Shown here: positions 18,142 through 25,796 of the stretch, piece by piece
Layout of the letters: each line of letters begins with the position of its first letter
Position numbering within the stretch: position 1 is the stretch's first letter
Source: an uncultured Bacteroides sp.
GTDB taxonomy: Bacteria > Bacteroidota > Bacteroidia > Bacteroidales > Bacteroidaceae
DNA: 64,000 bases
Assembly (NCBI GenBank): GCA_902388495.1
Contig: CABMPP010000016.1
Coordinates: 23,776 to 87,775, forward strand
Direction: 5' to 3'
The notes under the pieces: generated by a model
What the model saw: the letters and a program-made list of their open reading frames with translations, nothing else
The model's database searches: none
Told to the model about the DNA's origin: nothing
Position numbers and translations under genes: made by a program

Positions 18142-19497
18142 ATGGAACTTCAAGATATACTCCGCAATCTGCAGATAGAACAACTCACCCCGATGCAGGA
18201 AGCTGCACGCGAGGCTTACGGTATGAATAAAGATTTGGTATTGCTTTCGCCTACCGGTTCGGGCAAGACGCTGGCTTTTCTTCTGCCGTTGGTGCAAACG
18301 TTGAAAGCAGATGTGCAAGGTGTGCAGGCGGTAGTGTTGGTACCTTCGCGCGAGCTGGCTTTGCAGATTGAAACCGTATTCAAGTCAATGAATACTCCTT
18401 TTAAGGCTATGAGTTGTTATGGCGGACGTCCTGCGATGGAAGAACATCGGACGATGAAAGGTATCAATCCTTCTGTCATTATAGGTACGCCCGGTCGTAT
18501 GAACGACCATTTGCGGAAAGAAAATTTCGATGCCCGTACCGTCACCACTTTAGTTATCGATGAGTTTGATAAATGCCTTGAATTCGGTTTCCATGATGAA
18601 ATGGCGGAAGTTATCGGGCAGTTACCTTCTTTGAAGAAGCGTGTATTACTCTCTGCTACCGATGCCGAGGAAATCCCACAATTTGCAGGAGTGGGAGGGA
18701 ATGTGGAGGTCAACTCTACGATCCCCAAGAGCCACTCTACACTTCTGAAGTTGAACTTCCTGGCTACTGAACCTGTTTCTGACCGTTTGAGCTTGCAAAA
18801 GGTACTGTCTCCCGAAAAAGATAAGCTGGAAACGCTTTATCGCCTGCTCTGTACATTGGGTGACCGTTCTACTTTAGTCTTCGTCAATTATCGCGAAAGC
18901 GTGGAGCGTGTGGCTTCTTATCTGCAATCCAGAAAATTTCCTTGCGATGCCTTCCACGGAGGTATGGAGCAAGCCGACCGTGAACGGGCACTTTATAAAT
19001 TCCGTAACGGCAGTTGCCCTGTCTTGGTTTCTACTGACCTTGCAGCACGCGGACTGGATATTCCCGGTATCGACAATATTGTGCACTATCATTTACCGGT
19101 CAACGAAGAAGCATTCACTCACCGCAACGGGCGTACAGCTCGCTGGGAGGCGCGTGGCTCTTCTTTTCTTCTCCTCCATGCCGAAGAGCGTCTTCCTGAT
19201 TATATCCCCGAAGACATCCCAGCCTTTGAACTGCCGGAGCAGACGCCGAAACCTGCCAAATCCCGTTGGACTACCTTATATATAGGTAAAGGGAAAAAGG
19301 ATAAGTTGAATAAGATAGATATCGTAGGTTTCTTATATAAGAAAGGAGGACTGACAAAAGAAGATGTCGGTCAGGTGGATGTAAAAGAACACTATGCTTT
19401 TGTAGCCGTTCGTCGTAGCAAAGCCAAGCAACTCCTTACCTTGATTCACGGTGAGAAAATCAAAGGGATGAAAACGATTATTGAGGAGGCAAAATGA
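18142..19497 (+). CDS. DEAD-box RNA helicase with DbpA-type RNA-binding tail
   Basis: ATP-dependent RNA helicase, 451 residues. Motifs in order: Q motif (QLTPMQ), Walker A SPTGSGKT, PSRELALQ, GTPGRM, motif II DEFD, SAT, then ARGLDIPGID and HRNGRTAR of the second RecA domain. The last ~75 residues (from RWTTLYIGKGKKDKLNKID) match the DbpA/CsdA RNA-binding fold, which in relatives directs the enzyme to structured rRNA. The DEFD in place of DEAD is the only unusual catalytic motif. Likely role: ribosome assembly or cold adaptation. Confidence 0.92.
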   Translation: MELQDILRNLQIEQLTPMQEAAREAYGMNKDLVLLSPTGSGKTLAFLLPLVQTLKADVQGVQAVVLVPSRELALQIETVFKSMNTPFKAMSCYGGRPAMEEHRTMKGINPSVIIGTPGRMNDHLRKENFDARTVTTLVIDEFDKCLEFGFHDEMAEVIGQLPSLKKRVLLSATDAEEIPQFAGVGGNVEVNSTIPKSHSTLLKLNFLATEPVSDRLSLQKVLSPEKDKLETLYRLLCTLGDRSTLVFVNYRESVERVASYLQSRKFPCDAFHGGMEQADRERALYKFRNGSCPVLVSTDLAARGLDIPGIDNIVHYHLPVNEEAFTHRNGRTARWEARGSSFLLLHAEERLPDYIPEDIPAFELPEQTPKPAKSRWTTLYIGKGKKDKLNKIDIVGFLYKKGGLTKEDVGQVDVKEHYAFVAVRRSKAKQLLTLIHGEKIKGMKTIIEEAK

Positions 19498-19689
19498 GTT
19501 TTTCTTATAAATATTCGTTTTTATTTCACTTTTCCTATTAAATGAAAAGTATGCATTCTTAATAACTTTCAGTTTACCTTTTAATACAGTTCTTGATAAG
19601 TATATGTAACAAATTGGTGTATATTTCTTGTATATACCAATAAAAAGTAAGGTAAATGCGGTTGAAAAAATGAATTTCATAAGGAAAGA

Positions 19690-19720
19690 TTTGTAATACG
19701 GAAAAAAATCCGTAATTTCG
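19690..19720 (+). promoter_or_regulatory. Promoter of the serC-serA operon
   Basis: TTTG (19690-19693), 19-nt spacer, TAATTTCG (19713-19720), one mismatch from the -7 consensus. A 6-bp dyad TACGGA/TCCGTA (19697-19702, 19709-19714) lies in the spacer and touches the -7 box, so it is a candidate operator. The rest of the 276 bp between the helicase gene and serC is AT-rich with no further feature seen. Confidence 0.55.
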
Positions 19721-19773
19721 CCATGTCATAAGACATTTAATGAACGAAATTGTATAACCAAAACAAACTTCAA

Positions 19774-20841
19774 ATGAAAAAGCATAATTTCAATGCAGGA
19801 CCTTCCATTCTCCCGCGCGAGGTGATAGAGGATACAGCGAAGGCTATTTTAGATTTCAATGGATCCGGTCTCTCTCTGATGGAGATTAGCCACCGTGCTA
19901 AAGACTTCCAACCCGTAGTGGACGAAGCCGTGGCGTTATTCAAAGAATTGCTCAATATACCCGAAGGTTATTCGGTACTGTTCTTGGGTGGTGGTGCCAG
20001 TCTGGAATTCTGCATGATACCTTTCAATTTCCTCGACAAAAAAGCAGCTTATCTGAATACCGGCGTATGGGCCAAGAAAGCAATGAAAGAAGCTAAAGCT
20101 TTCGGCGAGGTTGTAGAAGTAGCCTCCTCTGCCGAAGCCAACTATACTTATATTCCGAAGGATTATACAGTTCCGGCTGATGTTGATTATTTCCACATTA
20201 CTACTAACAATACGATTTACGGTACGGAACTGAAGAGTGACCTTGATGTCAATGTTCCGATGGTTGCCGATATGTCTTCCGATATTTTCTCCCGTCCTAT
20301 CGACGTGTCTAAGTATATCTGTATCTATGGTGGTGCACAGAAGAATTTGGCTCCTGCCGGTGTGACATTCGTTATCGTGAAAGATGAAGCAGTAGGCAAA
20401 ATGTCCCGTTACATCCCGACTATGCTGAACTATCAGACTCACATTGACGGAGGTTCTATGTTCAATACTCCTCCTGTTGTTCCTATTTATGCAGCATTGC
20501 AGACATTGCGCTGGATCAAGGCACAGGGCGGTGTGAAGGAAATGGAACGTCGTGCCATCGAGAAGGCAGACATGTTGTATGCTGAAATCGATCGCAACAA
20601 ACTGTTTGTAGGTACGGCTGCCCAAGAAGACCGTTCACGCATGAACATCTGCTTCGTGATGGCTCCCGAATACAAAGACCTCGAAGCTGACTTCCTGAAG
20701 TTTGCTACAGAAAGAGGTATGGTAGGTATCAAGGGACACCGTTCAGTAGGTGGATTCCGTGCATCTTGCTACAATGCAATGCCGAAAGAAAGTGTACAAG
20801 CACTGATTGACTGCATGCAGGAATTTGAGAAACTTCATTAA
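19774..20841 (+). CDS. serC: Phosphoserine aminotransferase
   Basis: PLP enzyme that makes 3-phosphoserine from 3-phosphohydroxypyruvate and glutamate (also acting in the vitamin B6 pathway). The 355-residue protein opens with [12 protein letters not shown], the SerC signature, and has the PLP-binding Lys in [12 protein letters not shown] (Lys190) plus the C-terminal [11 protein letters not shown]. The ATG at 19774 is chosen because homologues start [10 protein letters not shown]. First gene of a serine cluster with serA, a small membrane protein and a DUF1015 gene. Confidence 0.96.
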   Translation: MKKHNFNAGPSILPREVIEDTAKAILDFNGSGLSLMEISHRAKDFQPVVDEAVALFKELLNIPEGYSVLFLGGGASLEFCMIPFNFLDKKAAYLNTGVWAKKAMKEAKAFGEVVEVASSAEANYTYIPKDYTVPADVDYFHITTNNTIYGTELKSDLDVNVPMVADMSSDIFSRPIDVSKYICIYGGAQKNLAPAGVTFVIVKDEAVGKMSRYIPTMLNYQTHIDGGSMFNTPPVVPIYAALQTLRWIKAQGGVKEMERRAIEKADMLYAEIDRNKLFVGTAAQEDRSRMNICFVMAPEYKDLEADFLKFATERGMVGIKGHRSVGGFRASCYNAMPKESVQALIDCMQEFEKLH

Positions 20842-20851
20842 TAATATTTTG

Positions 20852-20934
20852 ATTCACCACAGAGGACACAGAGTCCCACAGAGATTGGACTAAAGAAAAA
20901 ACTCTGTGAAACTCAGTGTCACTCTGTGGTGAAT
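20852..20934. repeat. 83-bp inverted repeat between serC and serA
   Basis: Outer arms ATTCACCACAGAG (from 20852) and CTCTGTGGTGAAT (to 20934) are complementary, and inner CACAGAGT/ACTCTGTG words extend the pairing with gaps. The word CACAGAG or its complement recurs several times. T-rich sequence follows. It could be a partial terminator or processing site that sets the serC:serA ratio, or a mobile intergenic hairpin. Confidence 0.75.
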
Positions 20935-20957
20935 TCTTTTTTAATACCAATTGAATC

Positions 20958-21878
20958 ATGAAAGTATTAGTCGCAACAGACAAACCGTTTGCTAAAGTAG
21001 CAGTAGACGGTATTCGCAAAGAAATTGAAGCAGCGGGTTATGAACTCGTTTTGCTGGAAAAATATGGTGAGAAGGCAAAATTGCTGGAAGCAGTGAAAGA
21101 TGCTAACGCCATTATTATCCGTAGCGACATCATTGATGCCGAAGTTTTGGATGCAGCCAAAGAATTGAAAATCGTAGTACGTGCAGGTGCAGGTGTAGAC
21201 AATGTAGATCTTGCTGCTGCCACTGCTCATAACGTATGTGTAATGAACACTCCGGGGCAGAATTCCAATGCCGTAGCCGAACTGGTTTTCGGATTGATGG
21301 TGATGGCTGTCCGCAATATGTATAATGGTACTTCGGGTACGGAACTGAAAGGTAAGAAATTGGGTATTCACGCTTACGGTAACGTAGGTCGCAATGTAGC
21401 CCGTGTTGCTAAAGGTTTCGGTATGGATATCTATGCCTATGATGCCTTCTGCCCGAAGGACGTTATCGAGAAAGACGGTGTGAAAGCGCTGGATTCGGTC
21501 GAAGAACTTTATTCTACTTGTGACGTTGTATCTCTGCATATCCCTGCTACAGCCGAAACCAAGAACTCTATCAACTATGCATTGGTGAACAAGATGCCGA
21601 AGGGCGGTCTGTTGGTAAATACAGCCCGCAAGGAAGTCATCAACGAAGCCGAGTTGATTCAGTTGATGGAAGAACGTTCCGATTTGAAGTACATGACCGA
21701 CATCATGCCTGCTGCCAACGAAACTTTTGCAGCCAAGTTTGCCGGGCGTTATTTCTCTACACCGAAGAAGATGGGTGCACAGACTGCCGAAGCCAATATC
21801 AATGCAGGTATTGCAGCTGCAAAGCAGATTGTAGGGTTCCTGAAAGATGGTTGCGAGAAATTCCGTGTAAACAAGTAA
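20958..21878 (+). CDS. serA: D-3-phosphoglycerate dehydrogenase, short form with active-site Lys
   Basis: First enzyme of serine synthesis, oxidising 3-phosphoglycerate with NAD+. 306 residues, so the catalytic and nucleotide domains only, without an ACT or ASB regulatory domain. Seen: VRAGAGVDNVD, NTPGQNSNAVAE, the NAD loop HAYGNVGRNVA, and catalytic Arg in NTARKEV. Where most family members have the catalytic His (TPHIGGST), this protein reads TPKKMGAQT, so Lys replaces His, as in the Lys-type short PGDH enzymes. Located 117 bp after serC. Confidence 0.95.
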   Translation: MKVLVATDKPFAKVAVDGIRKEIEAAGYELVLLEKYGEKAKLLEAVKDANAIIIRSDIIDAEVLDAAKELKIVVRAGAGVDNVDLAAATAHNVCVMNTPGQNSNAVAELVFGLMVMAVRNMYNGTSGTELKGKKLGIHAYGNVGRNVARVAKGFGMDIYAYDAFCPKDVIEKDGVKALDSVEELYSTCDVVSLHIPATAETKNSINYALVNKMPKGGLLVNTARKEVINEAELIQLMEERSDLKYMTDIMPAANETFAAKFAGRYFSTPKKMGAQTAEANINAGIAAAKQIVGFLKDGCEKFRVNK

Positions 21879-21882
21879 TAAG

Positions 21883-22077
21883 ATGAATAGCAAAACTGCC
21901 TATAAATTTGCGGTAATCTATTTGATGATAGGTGCCGGAGTATTTGCAGTAAGCAGTATATTCAGAAAAGAACTGTCAGATTTCGCCCTCGGCTTTTGCG
22001 AGGGCGTATCTGTTGTACTGATATTAGGTAGCGCTATCTATCTGCTAAGATACTTCACAAAAAAGAAAAACCAATAA
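21883..22077 (+). CDS. Small two-helix membrane protein in the serine cluster
   Basis: 64 residues with two hydrophobic segments (about residues 8-25 and 37-56) and a basic C-terminus (FTKKKNQ), so probably an inner-membrane hairpin with both ends inside. The ATG lies 4 nt after the serA stop, which supports it as a real operon member. No family recognised. Confidence 0.7.
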   Translation: MNSKTAYKFAVIYLMIGAGVFAVSSIFRKELSDFALGFCEGVSVVLILGSAIYLLRYFTKKKNQ

Positions 22078-22102
22078 TCTCCATTAAAAAACACCTTGAC
22101 TT

Positions 22103-23350
22103 ATGGCTACAATTAAACCTTTTAAAGGCGTTCGTCCTCCGCAGGACTTGGTAGAACAAGTTGCTTCACGTCCTTACGATGTGCTGAACTCGGCCGAAGC
22201 GCGCGAAGAAGCAGCAGGAAACGAGAAATCCCTGTATCACATCATTAAACCCGAAATAGATTTTCCCGTTGGTACGGATGAGCATGATGAGTGTGTTTAT
22301 CAGAAGGCAGCCGAGAATTTCCAAATGTTCCAGGATAAAGGCTGGTTGGTGCAAGATGACAAAGAGAACTACTACGTATATGCTCAGACAATGAATGGCA
22401 AGACGCAGTATGGTTTGGTAGTAGGTGCCTATGTTCCCGACTATATGAACGGTGTCATCAAGAAGCACGAACTGACCCGTCGTGATAAGGAAGAAGACCG
22501 CATGAAGCATGTCCGTGTGAACAATGCCAATATTGAGCCGGTATTCTTTGCCTATCCCGATAATGATACATTGGATGCCATCATTGCCCGCTATACCGCT
22601 CAAAAGCCGGTGTACGACTTTATTGCTCCCGGCGACGGTTTCGGTCACACGTTCTGGATCATTGACAAGCAGGAAGATATAGATGCCATCACCAAAGAGT
22701 TTGCCAAGATGCCCGCTCTTTATATTGCCGACGGACACCATCGTAGTGCAGCTGCCGCTTTGGTGGGTGCCGAGAAAGCCAAACAAAACCCGAACCATCG
22801 TGGTGATGAAGAATACAACTACTTCATGGCTGTTTGTTTCCCTGCCAATCAGTTGACCATCATCGATTACAACCGCGTTGTGAAAGACTTGAACGGCTTG
22901 ACTCCCGAACAATTCCTTGCTGCTGTCGGCAAGAACTTCATTGTAGAAGAAAAAGGAACGGAAATCTACAAACCCTCCGGCTTGCATAATTTTGCCCTTT
23001 ATCTGGAAGGAAAGTGGTATAGTCTGACTGCCAAGCCGGGTACGTACAATGATAATGACCCTATCGGCGTACTGGATGTGACCATCTCCTCCAATCTGAT
23101 ACTGGATGAAGTTCTTGGCATAAAAGATCTTCGTTCCGATAAGCGTATCGACTTCGTAGGCGGTATTCGTGGATTGGGAGAATTGAAGAAGCGTGTGGAT
23201 AGTGGTGAGATGAAAGTTGCTTTGGCTCTCTATCCCGTTTCTATGAAGCAATTGATGGATATTGCCGATACGGGTAATATTATGCCTCCCAAGACTACTT
23301 GGTTTGAACCGAAACTGCGGTCAGGCTTGGTAATTCACAAACTGGACTAA
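22103..23350 (+). CDS. DUF1015 family protein
   Basis: 415-residue cytosolic protein of the DUF1015 family (opening IKPFKGVRPPQDL and RPYDVLNSAEA; central motif ADGHHRSAAAA near residue 210). The GHHR motif is reminiscent of the ParB/sulfiredoxin fold, which in archaeal SerK phosphorylates serine. Its position at the end of serC-serA suggests a role in phosphoserine handling; that is inference only. Followed by a long hairpin shared with a convergent gene. Confidence 0.85.
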   Translation: MATIKPFKGVRPPQDLVEQVASRPYDVLNSAEAREEAAGNEKSLYHIIKPEIDFPVGTDEHDECVYQKAAENFQMFQDKGWLVQDDKENYYVYAQTMNGKTQYGLVVGAYVPDYMNGVIKKHELTRRDKEEDRMKHVRVNNANIEPVFFAYPDNDTLDAIIARYTAQKPVYDFIAPGDGFGHTFWIIDKQEDIDAITKEFAKMPALYIADGHHRSAAAALVGAEKAKQNPNHRGDEEYNYFMAVCFPANQLTIIDYNRVVKDLNGLTPEQFLAAVGKNFIVEEKGTEIYKPSGLHNFALYLEGKWYSLTAKPGTYNDNDPIGVLDVTISSNLILDEVLGIKDLRSDKRIDFVGGIRGLGELKKRVDSGEMKVALALYPVSMKQLMDIADTGNIMPPKTTWFEPKLRSGLVIHKLD

Positions 23351-23361
23351 AAGAACAGAGT

Positions 23362-23446
23362 TAGTCCGTCATTCAGCGCAGCGAAGAATCTCTTCTCTTT
23401 GCATAAGAGGGAGTAGGTTCTTCGCTGCGTTCTGAATGACGGACTA
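23362..23446. terminator. Long bidirectional hairpin, copy 2 of a repeated element
   Basis: Outer arms TAGTCCGTCATTCAG (from 23362) and CTGAATGACGGACTA (to 23446) are perfectly complementary. Inner arms GCAGCGAAGAA and TTCTTCGCTGC continue the stem almost to a small central loop. The inner half matches the hairpin at 5467-5523. It separates two convergent transcripts. Confidence 0.8.
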
Positions 23447-23453
23447 TATCTTT

Positions 23454-23825
23454 TCAAGAATGTCGTTTGAAGTATTGTCTCCTCATCCATCGGTCGAACA
23501 GCATAAAAAGTGGAATGGCTATAAGTATCAATAGATAGAAAGAGGGTATTTGGACTTTTTCCACTTCTGCGATGGCAGTCGGAGTGAAAGCTTCCCGAAT
23601 GGTATCTCCAAAATAGACAATCAGCCCTGCTATACTACTACCTATCAGGAAAACCGCTGCAATGATGGTTGCCAGCAAAGTTCTCCGTTCCGTTCTCTTT
23701 TCGCGTAAGCGTACGGACTCTTCCACCTTCTGCATGGTGCGATAGGCAAAGTTGGGAGACAGACGGAAAGCGCTCTGTTCCTGCATTGCCTTTTTCAGTC
23801 CTTTATCTTTATCTTCTTCGTTCAT
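23454..23825 (-). CDS. Membrane regulator paired with an ECF sigma factor (putative anti-sigma)
   Basis: 123 residues: an N-terminal cytoplasmic part of ~48 residues rich in charged residues, then two membrane segments (about 49-71 and 93-110). The gene overlaps the end of the ECF sigma gene by 4 bp, the arrangement of co-translated sigma/anti-sigma pairs. No zinc-binding HxxxCxxC motif is visible, so it is not a ZAS-type anti-sigma factor. The regulatory role is inferred from context and topology. Confidence 0.65.
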   Translation of the reverse strand: MNEEDKDKGLKKAMQEQSAFRLSPNFAYRTMQKVEESVRLREKRTERRTLLATIIAAVFLIGSSIAGLIVYFGDTIREAFTPTAIAEVEKVQIPSFYLLILIAIPLFMLFDRWMRRQYFKRHS

Positions 23826-24370
23826 ACTGTTTCCTGTTTCATTAAAACATATATTTTTTTGCGTATGCGGTGCAACTTTACCTTGGCGTTGCTTTCCGTC
23901 AGTCCTGAGATTAGAGCGACCTCATGCATTGTCTTCTCTTCATAATAGAACAAGCTGATCAATGCCCGTTCTTCCGAGTCGAGTTGCTCCACGGCTCTTT
24001 TCAATTTTGCGATCTGTTCCTCACCTTCTTCATTCAAGGCTTCGTCAACTTGGGCGTCCGATATATTGGCGAGTAACGTATCGTCCATGGCAAAGGTATC
24101 GAATTTCTTTTTCCGTGCGCTCGAAATAGCTGTATTATAAGCTATCGAATAAATCCACGTAGAAAAAGAGCTGCTTCCTTTGAAAGATTCGAGATGCTGA
24201 AAAGCTTTCAGAAATACATCCTGCGTCAGTTCTTCTGCATCCTCCTGGTTGGAGACAATGCGGACAATCAGGCTGAATACCTGCTGACCGTATGTATCGA
24301 GAAAGTACTCGTAAAGAGCTGTTTCTCCATTCAAGATACGCCGGATGATATGTTTTTCGTCATCTTTCAT
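23822..24370 (-). CDS. ECF RNA polymerase sigma factor
   Basis: 182-residue ECF sigma factor with region 2 (GQQVFSLIVRIVSNQEDAEE, then SSFSTWIYSIAYNTAIS) and region 4 (LISLFYYEEKTMHEVALISG and TESNAKVKLHRIRKKI). An ATG at 24391 would add seven residues, but that codon lies inside the minus-strand ECF-type promoter spacer (24379-24407), upstream of the expected transcript start. The ATG at 24368-24370 is therefore preferred and would be nearly leaderless. It probably drives its own promoter and the facing DUF6249 gene. Confidence 0.9.
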   Translation of the reverse strand: MKDDEKHIIRRILNGETALYEYFLDTYGQQVFSLIVRIVSNQEDAEELTQDVFLKAFQHLESFKGSSSFSTWIYSIAYNTAISSARKKKFDTFAMDDTLLANISDAQVDEALNEEGEEQIAKLKRAVEQLDSEERALISLFYYEEKTMHEVALISGLTESNAKVKLHRIRKKIYVLMKQETV

Positions 24371-24378
24371 TTTGTCTG

Positions 24379-24407
24379 TTAGACGCAGCATTGCCGGGAT
24401 GGTTACA
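24379..24407 (-). promoter_or_regulatory. ECF-type promoter of the sigma/regulator operon
   Basis: Minus strand TGTAACC (24407-24401), 15-nt spacer, CGTCTAA (24385-24379). AAC in the -35 and CGTC in the -10 are hallmarks of ECF promoters, and the same two words at the same spacing occur on the other strand at 24443-24471. Confidence 0.75.
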
Positions 24408-24442
24408 ACTTTTAGATGAAAAAATATTTTTTATCAGAAAAG

Positions 24443-24471
24443 TGTAACCTCATAAAAGTCATTGCGTCTAA
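24443..24471 (+). promoter_or_regulatory. ECF-type promoter of the DUF6249 gene
   Basis: TGTAACC (24443-24449), 15-nt spacer, CGTCTAA (24465-24471), identical in both boxes and spacing to the divergent promoter. The predicted start lies about 35 nt before the ATG at 24515. Confidence 0.75.
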
Positions 24472-24514
24472 AGGGTACAAAGAAACGAAAATACTAACTT
24501 AAAAAGAAACGAAT

Positions 24515-24913
24515 ATGATGGATTTTATTATGGTGCCTGCAGTAATGACAATCATTACTTTGGGAGTTTACAAACTGTTCGAACTGTTTGTTTGCAAAAG
24601 AGAGAGAATCATGCTGATTGAGAAAATGGGTGATCAGCCAGAAATGCCAAAGATGCCGGTTGCCAAGTTATATGGTAACTTCTCTAACTTCTCTTTTTCG
24701 GCTTTGAAGATAGGATGTCTATTGGCCGGTATGGGACTTGGACTATTGATAGGATATTTTATCTGTTACGCAACGATTCCCGAATTCTTTACCACTGACA
24801 GATGGGCTTATCGAGAAACTGCTTCTCTGATTTATGGTGCTTGCGTATTGGGATTTGGCGGAATTGGTCTTATTACCTCTTTTGTTATAGAATTGAAGCT
24901 CAATAAGAAGTAA
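24515..24913 (+). CDS. DUF6249-like membrane protein, predicted ECF target
   Basis: 132 residues: an N-terminal hydrophobic segment (about 4-24), a charged cytoplasmic stretch (KRERIMLIEKMGD), and two more hydrophobic segments (about 63-88 and 103-126). Resembles the DUF6249 proteins often found beside ECF sigma genes in Bacteroidetes. It faces the sigma operon across matching promoters, so it is likely part of that envelope-stress regulon. Function unknown. Confidence 0.75.
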   Translation: MMDFIMVPAVMTIITLGVYKLFELFVCKRERIMLIEKMGDQPEMPKMPVAKLYGNFSNFSFSALKIGCLLAGMGLGLLIGYFICYATIPEFFTTDRWAYRETASLIYGACVLGFGGIGLITSFVIELKLNKK

Positions 24914-24988
24914 TACGAAAAAAAACACGATATTTGTCTCCTGAAATGAGGTTCATTTCTAGGATGGATCTAAAAATATCAGGAGACA

Positions 24989-25570
24989 ATGAAGATACTG
25001 ATTCTTAATAGTAGCCCCCGCCGACAGGGGAATATTTCGAAGATGCTGGAAGCGATGAAGCAAGAAGCTGAAAGTGGTGGAGCAGAAGTAACATTTGTAC
25101 GTGTGCCGGACTTGCAGGTTCGTCCTTGCATCGGTTGTATGAAGTGCCGCTATACTCTGAAGTGCTGCTTGCCCGAAGATGATTCGCAAAAGGTATTGCA
25201 GTTGATAAAGGAAGCAGATGCTTTGATTATCGGTGCCCCCTGCTATTGGGGAAACTTGCCGGGAGAACTGAAAGTGCTTTTCGACCGTATGGTCTACGGT
25301 ATGATGGGGGAGAACTCCTGGGGAATGCCTCTTCCGCTGCATAAGGGCAAGAAGGCAGTCATTGTAAGCACATGTACTACTCCCTATCCCTTCAACATCC
25401 TCTACAACCAGTCGCATGGAGTGGTGAAGGCACTGAAGGAAATCCTGAAATGGAGTGGGTTCAAGATTGTGAAGACGATTGAAAAGGGAGGAACCAAGAA
25501 GCATCCGGGACTGTCGGAGAAAGAAATGGCGCGCTGCCGTAAAACAGTACAATTATTAAGCATTGCCTGA
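24989..25570 (+). CDS. NADPH-dependent FMN reductase / flavodoxin-fold oxidoreductase
   Basis: 193 residues. The N-terminal FMN-binding loop LILNSSPRRQGNISKM and GAPCYWGNLPGELKVLFDR are typical of the iron-sulfur-flavoprotein/FMN-reductase family. A Cys cluster CIGCMKCRYTLKCC (about residues 47-60) may bind a metal or [4Fe-4S] cluster. AGGAG lies 4 nt before the ATG. Cytosolic redox role; electron partner unknown. Overlaps the next small gene by one base. Confidence 0.85.
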   Translation: MKILILNSSPRRQGNISKMLEAMKQEAESGGAEVTFVRVPDLQVRPCIGCMKCRYTLKCCLPEDDSQKVLQLIKEADALIIGAPCYWGNLPGELKVLFDRMVYGMMGENSWGMPLPLHKGKKAVIVSTCTTPYPFNILYNQSHGVVKALKEILKWSGFKIVKTIEKGGTKKHPGLSEKEMARCRKTVQLLSIA

Positions 25571-25773
25571 TGAACAAAACTTCTTCTTGTCTTGTTAGAA
25601 TATCAGTAACAGAAAATTCAATAGGTATGAATATAGATAAGAACAAGAAGAAGAAGAAAGAAATGTTGCCCGGGCAACAGATCGGCCTTTATGGTAAGGC
25701 TGATAAGAAAGATGTTCGTCAGATGGTTAAGATTTTGAATCCTGACAAAAACAGTATGGAGAGCAGAGGTTAA
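25570..25773 (+). CDS. Small basic hypothetical protein
   Basis: 67 residues, strongly basic in the middle (NKKKKKE), with no membrane segment. The stop of the upstream flavoprotein gene overlaps this ATG (TGATG), which implies translational coupling; an internal ATG at 25627 would give 48 residues. Its stop codon sits in the loop of a strong terminator. No family recognised. Confidence 0.5.
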   Translation: MNKTSSCLVRISVTENSIGMNIDKNKKKKKEMLPGQQIGLYGKADKKDVRQMVKILNPDKNSMESRG

Positions 25774-25788
25774 TCCTCTGCTTTTTTT
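25762..25788 (+). terminator. Terminator after the small basic gene
   Basis: AGCAGAGG (25762-25769) and CCTCTGCT (25775-25782) form the stem, followed by seven T. Confidence 0.85.
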
Positions 25789-25796
25789 ATGTTCCT

